From: Comamonas testosteroni TK102
GTDB lineage: Bacteria > Pseudomonadota > Gammaproteobacteria > Burkholderiales > Burkholderiaceae_C
Reading direction: 5' to 3'
NCBI RefSeq assembly: GCF_000739375.1
Contig: NZ_CP006704.1
Location: 4,030,001-4,094,000 of the forward strand
DNA: 64,000 bases
Shown: piece after piece, positions 36,155-50,692 of the stretch
Layout: every line of letters begins with the position of its first letter
Position numbering within the stretch: position 1 is the first letter of the stretch
Position numbers and translations under genes: made by a program
The notes under the pieces: generated by a model
What the model was told of the DNA's origin: nothing
Databases searched by the model: none
The model's input: only the letters and a program-made list of their open reading frames with translations

Positions 36155-38563
36155 TCAGAGGCTCTTGCCGCCGTAGCGCACCATCAGCGCCTGCTGGGCC
36201 CCCTTGCCTTCCAGGGGACGCTCTGGCTTCTGGTAAGCGCCCGAAGCATCCAGCGTCCAGGCATCGCGGTCATCGCCCAGATAGGCCACCAGGCACTCGT
36301 CAATCACGCGCTGGCGCAGCTTTTTGTCCAGCACCGGCCAGGCCAGCTCCACGCGGCTGAGCATATTGCGATTCATCCAGTCGGCGCTGGACAGCAGCAC
36401 CTCTTCTTCCTGGCCCCAGGCAAAGTAGAAGACGCGCGAATGCTCCAGGAAACGGCCGATGATGGAGCGCACGCGGATATTGTCCGTCACGCCCGGGCGC
36501 TGGGCCGGCAGCATGCAGGAGCCGCGCACGATGAGATCGATCTGCGCACCCTTGCGACCGGCTTCGACCAGAGCGCGAATCAACGGCTCGTCGGTCAGTG
36601 CATTCATCTTGAGCACCATGCGCGCCTTCTCGCCCCGCGCCGCCGCGGCGGCCACCAGGCCGATCAGCTCCAGCATGCGGTTTTGCAGATGGAAGGGTGC
36701 CATGACCAGCTTTTGCAGCTTGGGCATGGTGTTGTGGCTGGAGAGGTGGCGGAACACCGCATCCATATCGGCCGTGATCTCGTCATTGCAGGTCAGCTGG
36801 CTGATGTCGGTGTACAGACGCGCGCTGCGAGCGTTGTAGTTGCCCGTGGACAGATGGGCATAGCGCTTGAGCTGGTTGTTGCGCTTTTCGCGCCGCGTGA
36901 TCAGCAGCATCTTGGCGTGGGTCTTGAGACCGACCACGCCATACACCACCTGCACGCCCAGCGATTCCAGCTTTTCCGCCCAGTTGATGTTGGCCTCTTC
37001 GTCAAAGCGCGCCTTGAGCTCCAGCACGGCCAGCACTTCCTTGCCCCGGCTCACGGCCTCGGCCAGCAGGCTCATGATCTCGGAGTCGGTACCCGTGCGG
37101 TAGATGGTCTGCTTGATGGCCAGTACCTGCGGGTCGTTGACGGCCTCGCGCAGCAGCTCCAGCACGCCGTCGAAACTCTCGAAGGGCTGATGGATGATGA
37201 TGTCGCTCTTGCGCATCTGCGCGAGGATGGAGCGGCCCGGCACGAGCTGGGTGGGCCAGGCCGGCTTCCACTTGGGAAACAGCAGGGCCGGGTCGTCGAC
37301 CAGATCGATCAGCTGCATCTGGCGCACCAGATTGACCGGTCCCTTGACGCGGAACAGCGCCTCGGCAGGCAGGCCGTATTGCTCCAGCAGCAGGTCAGAG
37401 AGCACCACGGAGCATGAGGAAGACACTTCCAGGCGCACGGCCTGGCCGTAATGGCGGTGGTGCAGGCCCTGGCGCAAGGCCATGCGCAGATCCACCACAT
37501 CGTCCTCATCCACGGCCAGATCGGAGTGGCGGGTGACGCGGAACTGGGAGAACTCGGACACCTCCCGGCCGGGGAACAGCTCGGCCAGGTGGGCACGCAC
37601 CACGCTGGAGATGCTGACGAACAGCTTTTGCTTGCCCGAGATCTTCTCGGGCAGGCGGATCAGGCGCGGCAAGGCGCGCGGCACCTTGACGATGGCCACC
37701 TCGTTGGCGCGCCCGAAGGCATCCACGCCGTTGAGGCGCACAATGAAATTCAGCGCCTTGTTGGCGACCTGCGGAAAGGGGTGCGACGGATCCAGGCCCA
37801 CCGGCATCAGCAGGGGCTGGACCTCGCGCATGAAGTACTCGCGCACCCATTTGCGCTGCGCCACGCTGCGCTCGCCATGCGAGACCAGGCGGATCGCATG
37901 CTTGTCGAACGCAGGAATGATGGCCTGGTTGTAGAGCTGATACTGCTTGGCCACCAGGCCATGGGCCGTGGTCATCAGTCGCTGGAAGCTGGCACGCGAG
38001 TAGGTGCCCTGCTCGTCGCCCACCTTGGCGGCCGAGACATGAGGGGCGCAGCGCACCTCGAACCACTCGTCGAGATTGGAGGACACGATGCACAGATAGC
38101 GCAGGCGCTCGAGCAGCGGCACATCCTCGCGCTCGGCCCAGCTCAGCACGCGCTCGTTGAAGACCAGAATGCTTTGATCGCGGTCCAGCAGCTCCAGAGT
38201 CGGCTCGATCACAGGCGGCATGGCAACCTCGTTCTTGGACGCCGCCCGGCGTCGGCGCGGCGCTTTGGCAGGGACGGAAGATGCCGCAGGGGCCGCGTCG
38301 GAAACGGCACCGGGCACCTCATGGTGCCCGGTGCCGGCGGCTTGCGCAACTGCAGGCGGCTCGCCTGCAGCGCCCTTCACGCAACCGCCCTGCTCCGCTG
38401 TTGCCGCTGCTGACACCAGCGAGAGATGCACCAGCCCCAGGGATGCGGGCCCCGCCTCCTGCGACTGACTGCCGGCCTGCGAGGCTGCGGCGCAATCCTG
38501 CCCTGAAGAAGAAGTGATGGAAGCGGAAAAGAAAGAATCGGAACCAGGTACGGATTGGGACAT
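36155..38563 (-). CDS. ppk: Polyphosphate kinase 1
   Basis: PPK1 makes polyphosphate from ATP reversibly. The conserved core (LELLDRDQSILVFNERVLSW onward, split) is about 688 residues, the usual length. It has the His-containing GLKTHAKML motif and YAHLSTGNYN. An internal ATG at 38221 with a GAGG site would give exactly this core. The frame stays open upstream, adding an Ala/Ser-rich, probably disordered tail of 114 residues with RRRR. The Pho boxes at 38626-38656 lie only about 65 bases before the longer start, which favours it. Confidence 0.93.
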   Translation of the reverse strand: MSQSVPGSDSFFSASITSSSGQDCAAASQAGSQSQEAGPASLGLVHLSLVSAAATAEQGGCVKGAAGEPPAVAQAAGTGHHEVPGAVSDAAPAASSVPAKAPRRRRAASKNEVAMPPVIEPTLELLDRDQSILVFNERVLSWAEREDVPLLERLRYLCIVSSNLDEWFEVRCAPHVSAAKVGDEQGTYSRASFQRLMTTAHGLVAKQYQLYNQAIIPAFDKHAIRLVSHGERSVAQRKWVREYFMREVQPLLMPVGLDPSHPFPQVANKALNFIVRLNGVDAFGRANEVAIVKVPRALPRLIRLPEKISGKQKLFVSISSVVRAHLAELFPGREVSEFSQFRVTRHSDLAVDEDDVVDLRMALRQGLHHRHYGQAVRLEVSSSCSVVLSDLLLEQYGLPAEALFRVKGPVNLVRQMQLIDLVDDPALLFPKWKPAWPTQLVPGRSILAQMRKSDIIIHQPFESFDGVLELLREAVNDPQVLAIKQTIYRTGTDSEIMSLLAEAVSRGKEVLAVLELKARFDEEANINWAEKLESLGVQVVYGVVGLKTHAKMLLITRREKRNNQLKRYAHLSTGNYNARSARLYTDISQLTCNDEITADMDAVFRHLSSHNTMPKLQKLVMAPFHLQNRMLELIGLVAAAAARGEKARMVLKMNALTDEPLIRALVEAGRKGAQIDLIVRGSCMLPAQRPGVTDNIRVRSIIGRFLEHSRVFYFAWGQEEEVLLSSADWMNRNMLSRVELAWPVLDKKLRQRVIDECLVAYLGDDRDAWTLDASGAYQKPERPLEGKGAQQALMVRYGGKSL

Positions 38564-38625
38564 GTGGCAGCAGCCTGCGAAAGCTTGAAGCGCCCCTGAG
38601 GGCATGCCCGCAGTCTGCCGGTGGT

Positions 38626-38656
38626 TTATGACAATTGCATGACCAAAATATGACTG
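38626..38656 (-). promoter_or_regulatory. Triple Pho-box array upstream of ppk
   Basis: On the minus strand GTCAT occurs three times with exact 11-bp spacing (plus-strand ATGAC at 38628-38632, 38639-38643 and 38650-38654). A further ATGAC at 38669-38673 is out of phase. This is the PhoB direct-repeat pattern, oriented toward ppk. Confidence 0.75.
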
Positions 38657-38696
38657 TCATCGTTGTTCATGACAGCCACCCCGGGCTTGAACAGCG

Positions 38697-40031
38697 TCAG
38701 CTGGTCCTGACCACCTCGGCCAGACGCTCGGCACAGTTGCTGGCCATGTCCGCACTTCTGGCCTCGACCATGACGCGCACCAGGGGCTCGGTACCGCTGG
38801 GACGGATCAGCACGCGGCCGTCGCTGCCCAGCAGTTTCTCGACAGCCGCCTGCTCGCCGGGGAGCTTGGCGTTGCTTTTCCAGTCCTGTCCCGGCTGCAG
38901 GCGCACATTGATCATGACCTGGGGGAACAGCTTCACGGACTCCAGCCACTGGGCCATGGTCTTTTTGGAGCGCACGCAGGCCTGCAGCACCTGCAGCGCA
39001 CTGACCAGGCCGTCGCCGGTGGTGTGCTTGTCCAGCGCCAGCAGATGGCCCGAGCTTTCGCCACCCAGCTGCCAGCCCTTGGCAATGAGTGCTTCCAGCA
39101 CATAGCGGTCTCCGACCTTGGCGCGCACAAAGCCCACGCCCTGCGCCTTGAGCGCCTGCTCCACCGCCATATTGGTCATCAGGGTTCCGGCCACGCCGCT
39201 CACCGCATCGCCGCGCGCCAGACGGTCGGCCGCCATGAGATAGAGCAGCTCGTCGCCGTTGTAGAGACGGCCCTGCGCATCGACCAGCTGCAGCCGGTCG
39301 GCGTCGCCGTCCAGTGCCACGCCATAGTCGGCATTGTTGGCACGCACGGCCCTGACCAGCGCCTCGGGATGGGTCGCACCCACGCCCTCGTTGATGTTCA
39401 GGCCATCCGGGGAGCAGCCGATCTCCACCACGCTGGCACCAAGCTCATGAAAGACCTTGGGAGCGATCTGATAGGCCGCGCCATGGGCCCCGTCCACCAC
39501 GATCTTCAGACCGCGCAGCGACAGGCTGTGATCGAAGGTGCTTTTGCAGAACTCGATGTAGCGACCGGCTGCATCGGCCAGGCGCCGTGCCTTGCCCAGA
39601 GAGGCGGAGTCCACCCAGACGGGGTCTTCCTTGAGAGCGGCTTCCACATCCTCTTCCCAGGAATCGGGCAGCTTGGTGCCTTCGGCACTGAAGAACTTGA
39701 TGCCGTTGTCGTAGAACGGGTTGTGGCTGGCACTGATCACCACTCCCAGGCTGGCGCGCTGGGCACGCGTCAGATAGGCGACGCCCGGTGTCGGCAGGGG
39801 GCCAAGCAGCATGACATCGACACCGGCGGAGTTGAAGCCCGATTCGAGTGCGCTCTCCAGCATATAGCCGGAGATGCGGGTGTCCTTGCCGATCAGCACC
39901 AGAGGACGCTCTTGCGTACGGCGCAGCACACGCCCGACGGCATGCGCCAGGCGCAGGGCAAAGTCAGGCGTGATGGGCGACTTGCCCACCGTGCCGCGAA
40001 TCCCGTCGGTGCCGAAGTACTGTCTTGCCAT
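38697..40031 (-). CDS. glmM: Phosphoglucosamine mutase
   Basis: A 444-residue enzyme turning glucosamine-6-phosphate into glucosamine-1-phosphate for peptidoglycan and LPS. The phosphorylated Ser102 lies in [12 protein letters not shown], the metal site DGDADR is present, and the C-terminal phosphate loop is [12 protein letters not shown]. It follows folP by 36 bases in the conserved ftsH-folP-glmM order. Confidence 0.96.
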   Translation of the reverse strand: MARQYFGTDGIRGTVGKSPITPDFALRLAHAVGRVLRRTQERPLVLIGKDTRISGYMLESALESGFNSAGVDVMLLGPLPTPGVAYLTRAQRASLGVVISASHNPFYDNGIKFFSAEGTKLPDSWEEDVEAALKEDPVWVDSASLGKARRLADAAGRYIEFCKSTFDHSLSLRGLKIVVDGAHGAAYQIAPKVFHELGASVVEIGCSPDGLNINEGVGATHPEALVRAVRANNADYGVALDGDADRLQLVDAQGRLYNGDELLYLMAADRLARGDAVSGVAGTLMTNMAVEQALKAQGVGFVRAKVGDRYVLEALIAKGWQLGGESSGHLLALDKHTTGDGLVSALQVLQACVRSKKTMAQWLESVKLFPQVMINVRLQPGQDWKSNAKLPGEQAAVEKLLGSDGRVLIRPSGTEPLVRVMVEARSADMASNCAERLAEVVRTS

Positions 40032-40067
40032 AATTTCGTTGTCCTTTTTAGATTCAATACTCTGTCA

Positions 40068-40916
40068 TCAGGCCTGCAGTGCTTGCGCATCATGCATGGC
40101 CTGCCAGACTGCCAGCGCGGCCACCGTGTCCTTCACGTCGTGGACACGCACAATTCTGGCCCCTCGCTCGACCGCCAGCAATGCCGCCGCCACACTGGGC
40201 ACCATGCGCTGATCCACGGGCAGGCCGCTGACCTGCCCCAGAGAACCCTTGCGCGACCAGCCTGCCAGCAGCGGGAAGTCTAGGCCCAGCAGCTCACGCT
40301 GATGTGCAAGCAAGGCAAAATTTTGTACCACGCTCTTGCCGAAGCCAATACCGTAGTCCCAGGCGATGCGCGAGCGTGCGACGCCTGCGTCGAGCAAGGG
40401 CTGCGTCGCCTGCAGCAGAAAGTCCCGCACCTGCGCCACGGCGTTGCCCTGCATATGCTCCAGATGCATGTCCTGCGGGGTCTTGTGCATATGCATCAGA
40501 CATACCCCACAGCTGTCGTGCCGGCTCACCACTTCGAAGGCGCCGGGCTGGCGCAGCGCCCAGATGTCATTGATGATGTCGGCCCCGAGATCCAGGGCTG
40601 CCACCATGACTTCGGGCTTGTAGGTATCGATGGAGATGGGCACATCGAGCTTGACGGCCTCGCGCAGCACGGGCAGAACACGAGCCAGCTCGTCCTCCAG
40701 GCTGACTGCGGGTGAGCCCGGCCTGGTGGATTCGCCGCCTATGTCCAGAATATGCGCGCCCTGTGCCAGCAGCAGCTCTGCATGGGCCATGGCCTGGGAT
40801 ACCCCGGCATGCTTGCCGCCGTCAGAAAAGGAATCCGGGGTCACATTCACGATGCCCATGACCTGGGGCTTGTCGAGCTGCAAGAGAAAACGCGAGGTTT
40901 GCCACTGTTGCGACAT
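40068..40916 (-). CDS. folP: Dihydropteroate synthase
   Basis: A 282-residue TIM-barrel enzyme of folate synthesis, the sulfonamide target. Motifs GIVNVTPDSFSDGG, DIGGESTRPG and GWSRKGSLG are all present, and the length is standard. It follows ftsH by 71 bases. Confidence 0.96.
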   Translation of the reverse strand: MSQQWQTSRFLLQLDKPQVMGIVNVTPDSFSDGGKHAGVSQAMAHAELLLAQGAHILDIGGESTRPGSPAVSLEDELARVLPVLREAVKLDVPISIDTYKPEVMVAALDLGADIINDIWALRQPGAFEVVSRHDSCGVCLMHMHKTPQDMHLEHMQGNAVAQVRDFLLQATQPLLDAGVARSRIAWDYGIGFGKSVVQNFALLAHQRELLGLDFPLLAGWSRKGSLGQVSGLPVDQRMVPSVAAALLAVERGARIVRVHDVKDTVAALAVWQAMHDAQALQA

Positions 40917-40987
40917 AGATCTTCCGATATCTGAGAGTACAAAAACAAAAGGCCCCTGAGGGACCTTATGTTGCGGAGACTTGGCGC

Positions 40988-42910
<1,923 letters not shown>

Positions 42911-43156
42911 GCGGGGCTCCAATGGAATATTCAGACGTAAAGGCCCGGAGGGGACTCCAGACCTAGTTGAGGTTCATTTTAGGTGTTTCAAGCGCCCAGG
43001 ACGCCTATTTCCCCCTATAGCGGCCATAGGCAAGCCATGGTCCGACAGCCAATCGGCTCTAAGCCTGTGTTTTATCAGGGCTTTGCGCTATCAGTTTCAC
43101 TGACTTGCTGCAGCAAGGCATGAGGTCAAATGCCCCTATGCAAGCAGGCAACTGCA

Positions 43157-43819
43157 TCAGGAGCCCTGCTTCAGCCCCATCCCCACCAGGAAAATCTCGG
43201 CAGACCGGTCGCGCGAGGCCTTGGGCTTGATGGGCTTAACCACCTTGAAGGTCTGCTTGAACAGATCCACCAGCTCGTTGTAGCCGCTGCCGTGGAAAAG
43301 CTTGACCACCAGCGCACCCTCAGGCTTCATGTTGTTGATCGCGAAATCGACGGCCATCTCGATGAGCACCGCGACCCGCGCCCCGTCCGTGGCGCCATGG
43401 CCCGACAGATTGGGCGCCATGTCCGAGACCACCACGTCGGCCTTGCCGCCGCCCATGGCTTCCTCCAGCTGCGCCAGCACCGCCTCCTCACGGAAGTCGC
43501 CCTGGATGTAATGCACGCCCTCTATGGGCTCCATGGGCAACAGGTCCAGCGAGATGATGCGGCCGTTGAGCTCGCCCACGGCCGCACCGCTGGGCGAGAG
43601 ACGACGGCGCACATACTGGCTCCAGGCACCGGGCGCGCAGCCCAGGTCCACCACGGTGTGACCGGGCTGAATCAGCTTGAGCGACTCGTCAATTTCCTTG
43701 AGCTTGTAGGCCGCGCGGGCACGATAACCGTCCTTCTGGGCGGCTTTCACATACGGGTCATTGATGTGATCGTGCAGCCAATTCTTATTGACCTTCTTGC
43801 TTTTGGTTTTGGTTTTCAT
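43157..43819 (-). CDS. rlmE: 23S rRNA 2'-O-methyltransferase RlmE (FtsJ)
   Basis: A 220-residue Rossmann methyltransferase acting on U2552 of 23S rRNA. The SAM motif is [13 protein letters not shown], the downstream DMAPNLSG holds the catalytic Asp, and VVKLF holds the catalytic Lys. The N-terminus is Lys-rich. It is divergent from yhbY with 32 bases between the starts. Confidence 0.95.
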   Translation of the reverse strand: MKTKTKSKKVNKNWLHDHINDPYVKAAQKDGYRARAAYKLKEIDESLKLIQPGHTVVDLGCAPGAWSQYVRRRLSPSGAAVGELNGRIISLDLLPMEPIEGVHYIQGDFREEAVLAQLEEAMGGGKADVVVSDMAPNLSGHGATDGARVAVLIEMAVDFAINNMKPEGALVVKLFHGSGYNELVDLFKQTFKVVKPIKPKASRDRSAEIFLVGMGLKQGS

Positions 43820-43851
43820 GCCTGAATTCTCGCAGCCTTGATAATACGGGT

Positions 43852-44322
43852 ATGCCCCAAATTGAATTAACTCCCGCGCAGCGCCGGGAACACCGCGCCG
43901 AAGCCCACCATCTGGACCCCGTCGTCCTCATCGGTGGCGATGGTCTGACCACTGCCGTTCAGAAGGAAGTGGACGCCGCACTCAATGCCCATGGTCTGAT
44001 CAAGGTCCGCGTTTTCGGCGACGACCGTGCAGTCCGCGAGCAGATCTATCAACAACTTTGTGACGAGCTGAACGCGGCTCCCATCCAGCACATCGGCAAG
44101 CTGCTGGTGCTGTGGCGCCCTATTCCCGAAAAGGAAAAGGCCTTTGACGAAGACCGCATGCCCGGTCCTCGCGACGTCAAGGTGCTCAAGTTCGGCCGCG
44201 CCGGCCAGAAGCCCGAAGTCAAGCAACTGCGCGTGCTCGGCAACCAGCGCCTGACCGCCGGCGGCACCATCAAGCGCGCCAAGCCCAAGCAGAAGTCGGT
44301 CAAAAAAGGCCGTCAGGACTGA
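43852..44322 (+). CDS. yhbY: YhbY-type RNA-binding protein (CRM domain)
   Basis: A 156-residue protein. The CRM domain spans about 3-97 with [15 protein letters not shown] and the GxxG-like loop LIGGDGLT. In E. coli the homologue associates with 50S precursors. The last 55 residues form a basic extension (Lys/Gln/Arg-rich) that should aid RNA binding. Divergent from rlmE, another 50S maturation factor, so the pair likely shares a promoter region. Confidence 0.9.
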   Translation: MPQIELTPAQRREHRAEAHHLDPVVLIGGDGLTTAVQKEVDAALNAHGLIKVRVFGDDRAVREQIYQQLCDELNAAPIQHIGKLLVLWRPIPEKEKAFDEDRMPGPRDVKVLKFGRAGQKPEVKQLRVLGNQRLTAGGTIKRAKPKQKSVKKGRQD

Positions 44323-44384
44323 TCTGCCGATCAGCCCAGTCTGCCCGTCCATCCGCCTTATTTCCTCGCCGAGACCGCCAATCC

Positions 44385-45143
44385 ATGGTTCAGACCACAC
44401 AGCAGCCACGCCATATTCTTTGCATGAAATGGGGCACCAAATACGGCCCGGAGTACGTCAACCGACTCTATGCCATGGTGCGCCGCCATCTCAGCGGAGA
44501 TTTTCGCTTTGTCTGCCTGACCGACAGCACAGAGGGGATTCGCTCCGAAGTGGAGTGCTTTCCCATTCCCGACCTGAACATTCATCTGGCTCCCGGCCAG
44601 CGTGACGGCGCCTGGAAGAAGCTGACCACCTTCGAGCGCGACCTGCATGGCCTAAAGGGTCAGGCTCTGTTCCTGGACCTGGATGTGGTGATCGTGGGCA
44701 GCCTCGATGAGTTCTTCACGCTGCCTGGCGAGTTCCGCATCATTCACGACTATCCGCGCTTCTGGCGCTTTGGCGAGCGCATTGTCGGCAACTCCTCGGT
44801 CTACCGCTTCGAGCTGGGCGCCCATGCCGATGTGCTGGAGCATTTCCGGGCGCACACCGAAGAAATGCGTGCCAAGTACCGCAACGAGCAGGAGTACCTG
44901 TCGCACTTTCTGCACAAGCAGGGCAAGCTGGACTACTGGCCTGCCGCTTGGTGCCCCAGCTTCAAGTACTACTGCATTCCGACCTGGCCCAGCAATTACT
45001 GGAAGGAGCCGCTGCCGCCCGCCGATGCGCGCATCGTGATCTTCCACGGCGAAGTGAACCCGCCCGACGCCCTGGAAGGCCGTCGCAACAAGCGCTTTCG
45101 CCATATCGAGCCGGCTAGGTGGATCGAGAAGGCCTGGGGCTGA
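44385..45143 (+). CDS. Glycosyltransferase-like protein of unknown target
   Basis: A 252-residue soluble protein. LFLDLDVVIVGSLDEFF (about 95) contains a DxD-type metal and nucleotide-sugar motif, and HGEVNPPDA near the C-terminus offers a metal-binding His. The layout resembles GT-A/GT8-like enzymes. There is no signal peptide or membrane segment. It sits 62 bases after yhbY and before the kdoO gene, which hints at LPS or surface-glycan work, but the target is unknown. A terminator follows. Confidence 0.65.
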   Translation: MVQTTQQPRHILCMKWGTKYGPEYVNRLYAMVRRHLSGDFRFVCLTDSTEGIRSEVECFPIPDLNIHLAPGQRDGAWKKLTTFERDLHGLKGQALFLDLDVVIVGSLDEFFTLPGEFRIIHDYPRFWRFGERIVGNSSVYRFELGAHADVLEHFRAHTEEMRAKYRNEQEYLSHFLHKQGKLDYWPAAWCPSFKYYCIPTWPSNYWKEPLPPADARIVIFHGEVNPPDALEGRRNKRFRHIEPARWIEKAWG

Positions 45144-45175
45144 AGGACGGCTGCAGTTGCAGCCTCAAAAACAGA

Positions 45176-45209
45176 AGGCGTTGACCGCGAGGTTCAACGC
45201 CTTTTTTTG
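45176..45209 (+). terminator. Terminator after the glycosyltransferase-like gene
   Basis: Stem 45176-45186 with 45191-45202 (one bulge), GCGA loop and a 7-T run. Confidence 0.88.
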
Positions 45210-45257
45210 TGCCCGCCTGACCGGTGGATCAGCGCGAGCCCGGCCTTGTCAGCGGTG

Positions 45258-46142
45258 TCAGCGATACTTGGCATCGACCAGCGGATGCCCCTTCATGCGC
45301 GAGAGAATCGACAGCGGGCTGGCCGCCGGGTTGTATTCGCTGCCGGGCGGCAGGAACAAGGTCTGCTCCAGCATGTACTGCCCCGACATGACGGCATGCA
45401 CGGCCTGATCGGAAAAGCACACCCAGGAGGAGCCTGCCGCGAAAGGCACGGTCTCCTGCGGCGCATTCTTCTGGTAGTCGGCGTCGCCCTTCATGCCGTC
45501 GTGCAGCTGCAGCATCAGATGATCGTATTCGCTGCGATAGGACTTGGTCACATGCAGCAGCTCCAGTGCCTTGGCCTGCCAGGCGCTGTAGGGCTTGGCA
45601 CGCGGCACGAAACGCTTGGCCACATCGGTGAAAGGCTCGCCCACACGCCACACGCGCGGCTGGCCCTCCGGATTGACATTGGTGAACACGCGCAGAATGC
45701 GCTCGCCATAGTTGGGCCGCGAAGGAAAGGCATCCACATGCATGCGCTTGTCGTCGGCACGCCAGGACTGCGCCCGCGTTTCCACCTGCGAGGGGCGGTA
45801 GCTGGTGGGCGCCATGCGCACCAGCGGCATATAGGCGGGGAACAGCCCTGCGATCAGCGCCGTGGCCTGCTCGCGAAAGCGTCGGACCATGGCCGCCACC
45901 TGGGCCTGCGTGGCCTCGTCGCCCGCCACGCCCTTGATCGAGCCATCCACGTTGAGGCTGATATTGCGCGTCTTGGGATCGCGCACATCGGGACGCAGCA
46001 GGGTTTTTTCCTGCTCGGAGAGCTGAAAGCTCAGCTGCGGAAAGTACAGCACCTTGCCAGCCTCGACGGCAGCAGTCCATTCATCGCACCCCTGGACCTT
46101 GCTCCAGTCGGTCGCGTCGATTTTTACGATTTGAGATTCCAT
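45258..46142 (-). CDS. kdoO: Kdo hydroxylase (Fe(II)/2-oxoglutarate dioxygenase)
   Basis: A 294-residue protein matching the Kdo 3-hydroxylase family that converts the outer Kdo of LPS to Ko in Burkholderia-like bacteria. The iron ligands HxD are His135 and Asp137 in MHVDAF, and a distal His249 lies in QAVHAVMSGQ. The start at 46142 begins the conserved part. It lies just after the DUF4149 gene on the same strand, with 46 bases between them. Confidence 0.85.
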   Translation of the reverse strand: MESQIVKIDATDWSKVQGCDEWTAAVEAGKVLYFPQLSFQLSEQEKTLLRPDVRDPKTRNISLNVDGSIKGVAGDEATQAQVAAMVRRFREQATALIAGLFPAYMPLVRMAPTSYRPSQVETRAQSWRADDKRMHVDAFPSRPNYGERILRVFTNVNPEGQPRVWRVGEPFTDVAKRFVPRAKPYSAWQAKALELLHVTKSYRSEYDHLMLQLHDGMKGDADYQKNAPQETVPFAAGSSWVCFSDQAVHAVMSGQYMLEQTLFLPPGSEYNPAASPLSILSRMKGHPLVDAKYR

Positions 46143-46188
46143 GGCCTGGGCAGTGTACTCCCCGCAGCTGGCGCGGGCTTGCACTGGA

Positions 46189-46611
46189 TCAAGCCGGCTT
46201 GCGCGCGCCCGCCACACGCCACAGCACGATGGCGGCGCACAGCCACTGCAGCGCATACATGCCGGTGCCCACGCTGTGCCAGAGCCTGAGGTTCTCGCGC
46301 GCCACGATCTTGGGTGACACGCCGTACTGCACCAGCAGCGCCAGCAACATGCCGGCGATCACAAAACCGATAGCTGCTTGCGCCCATTGCTCAAGCTTTT
46401 CAGCATGCTTTCGCTTTGAAAACACCAGCAGAAAAGCGCAACATGCTATGGAAATCCAAGTCTGCGCGGCGAACAACTTGGCCGCCATAAAACCCGCCAG
46501 AGCCGGCGTGGGCAGATGGGCAAACAGCATGGGCACGGCCACAAAGCCGATGGCGCTCAGGCTGCCCCACCACAGAGCCGCAAAGAAAACGGGAAAGCGT
46601 TCAAACATCAT
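46189..46611 (-). CDS. DUF4149-type membrane protein
   Basis: A 140-residue protein with four hydrophobic helices (about 5-27, 45-63, 80-98, 115-133). It matches the DUF4149 pattern often found near greA. A polar loop (SKRKHAEKLEQW, residues about 64-78) is encoded by an AT-richer repeat-like stretch at 46361-46457. Function unknown. It lies between greA and kdoO, all leftward, with a dispersed repeat between it and greA. Confidence 0.72.
   Translation of the reverse strand: MMFERFPVFFAALWWGSLSAIGFVAVPMLFAHLPTPALAGFMAAKLFAAQTWISIACCAFLLVFSKRKHAEKLEQWAQAAIGFVIAGMLLALLVQYGVSPKIVARENLRLWHSVGTGMYALQWLCAAIVLWRVAGARKPA
46361..46457. repeat. Repeat-like stretch inside the DUF4149 gene
   Basis: Contains GATAGCTGCTTGCGC and CAGCATG blocks that recur in the other AT-richer repeats of the window. 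It is in frame and codes for a loop. Confidence 0.35.
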
Positions 46612-46650
46612 GGCGAAATTTCAGCATGGCAGAGCGCAAACCAGAGATGC

Positions 46651-46743
46651 CGAGCAAGAGCCGCCTCGCAGCAAGGGCATCGTCCCCTCCCGCAGTGCGA
46701 AGCGCGTAGAGAGAGGGGAAGGCGCGCAGCGCCTCAGGGGTGA
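46651..46743 (-). repeat. GC-rich dispersed repeat, copy 2 (inverted)
   Basis: Reverse complement carries the same block order as 14408-14493: CCCCTGAG, a CTGCGCG-type palindrome, TTCCCCTCTCTC, GCGGGAGGGGACGA, then GCTGCGAGGCGGCTCTTGC-like end. It abuts the greA stop codon. Confidence 0.7.
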
Positions 46744-47220
46744 TTAGATGTACTTTACGCCTACGATCTCGTAGCGGCGCTCGCCGCCCGGTGCCTGCAC
46801 CACGGCGGTATCGCCCTCTTCCTTGCCGATCAAGGCGCGGGCAATCGGGCTGGACACATTGATCAGGCCGTGCTTGAGATCGGCCTCGTCCTCGCCCACG
46901 ATCTGGTAGGTCACGGCCGAGCCGCTGTCTTCATCTTCCAGATCCACGGTCGCGCCGAACACCACGCGGCCGCCGGCATCCAGCTCGGTAGGATCGATCA
47001 CCTGCGCGGCGGACAGCTTGCCTTCGACCTCGATGATGCGGCCTTCGATGAAGCCCTGCTGCTCCTTTGCGGATTCGTATTCGGCGTTTTCGCTCAGGTC
47101 ACCCTGGGCACGGGCCTCTGCAATGGCTTGAATGACCGCGGGACGATCCACCGTCTTCAGGCGTTGCAGTTCCACCTTGAGCTTTTCTGCTCCGCGCTTG
47201 GTGATTGGGATGGTGGCCAT
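46744..47220 (-). CDS. greA: Transcription elongation factor GreA
   Basis: A 158-residue factor that rescues backtracked RNA polymerase. It has the N-terminal coiled coil with the acidic tip [10 protein letters not shown] and a C-terminal FKBP-like domain. Length is exactly that of E. coli GreA. ATG at 47220 fits; the longer upstream frame is leader sequence. The leader carries a terminator-like hairpin (47311-47346). Confidence 0.96.
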   Translation of the reverse strand: MATIPITKRGAEKLKVELQRLKTVDRPAVIQAIAEARAQGDLSENAEYESAKEQQGFIEGRIIEVEGKLSAAQVIDPTELDAGGRVVFGATVDLEDEDSGSAVTYQIVGEDEADLKHGLINVSSPIARALIGKEEGDTAVVQAPGGERRYEIVGVKYI

Positions 47221-47310
47221 GATCAAGTCTCCAAATTCAGCAAACGCCGCGCCCAGCGCGGCACCTCTCGCACAGGCCTGAGTGACAACGTCAAACAGGG
47301 GCCTGTGCCC

Positions 47311-47346
47311 CAAAAGCAAACCGCCGCACGTTGCCGCGCGGCGGTT
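47311..47346 (-). terminator. Terminator-like hairpin in the greA leader
   Basis: Perfect 9-bp stem (47319-47327 with 47338-47346) followed on the minus strand by TTTGCTTTT. A candidate -10 (CATAAT, plus-strand 47364-47369) lies about 18 bases before it. Transcription from there would meet the hairpin at once, about 100 bases before greA. Confidence 0.6.
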
Positions 47347-47395
47347 CAAATACATTACCGGAGATTATGCCGTGTTTGCCGCGGCACAAGTGCGG

Positions 47396-47425
47396 TAAAA
47401 ACCCGGCAGCCCTTGCGGGCTGCCT
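47396..47425 (-). terminator. carAB terminator
   Basis: Perfect 8-bp GC stem (47405-47412 with 47417-47424) followed on the minus strand by GGGTTTTT. It lies 16 bases after the carB stop. Confidence 0.8.
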
Positions 47426-47440
47426 CGGGCGTCAGCCTTT

Positions 47441-50684
<3,244 letters not shown>

Positions 50685-50692
<8 letters not shown>

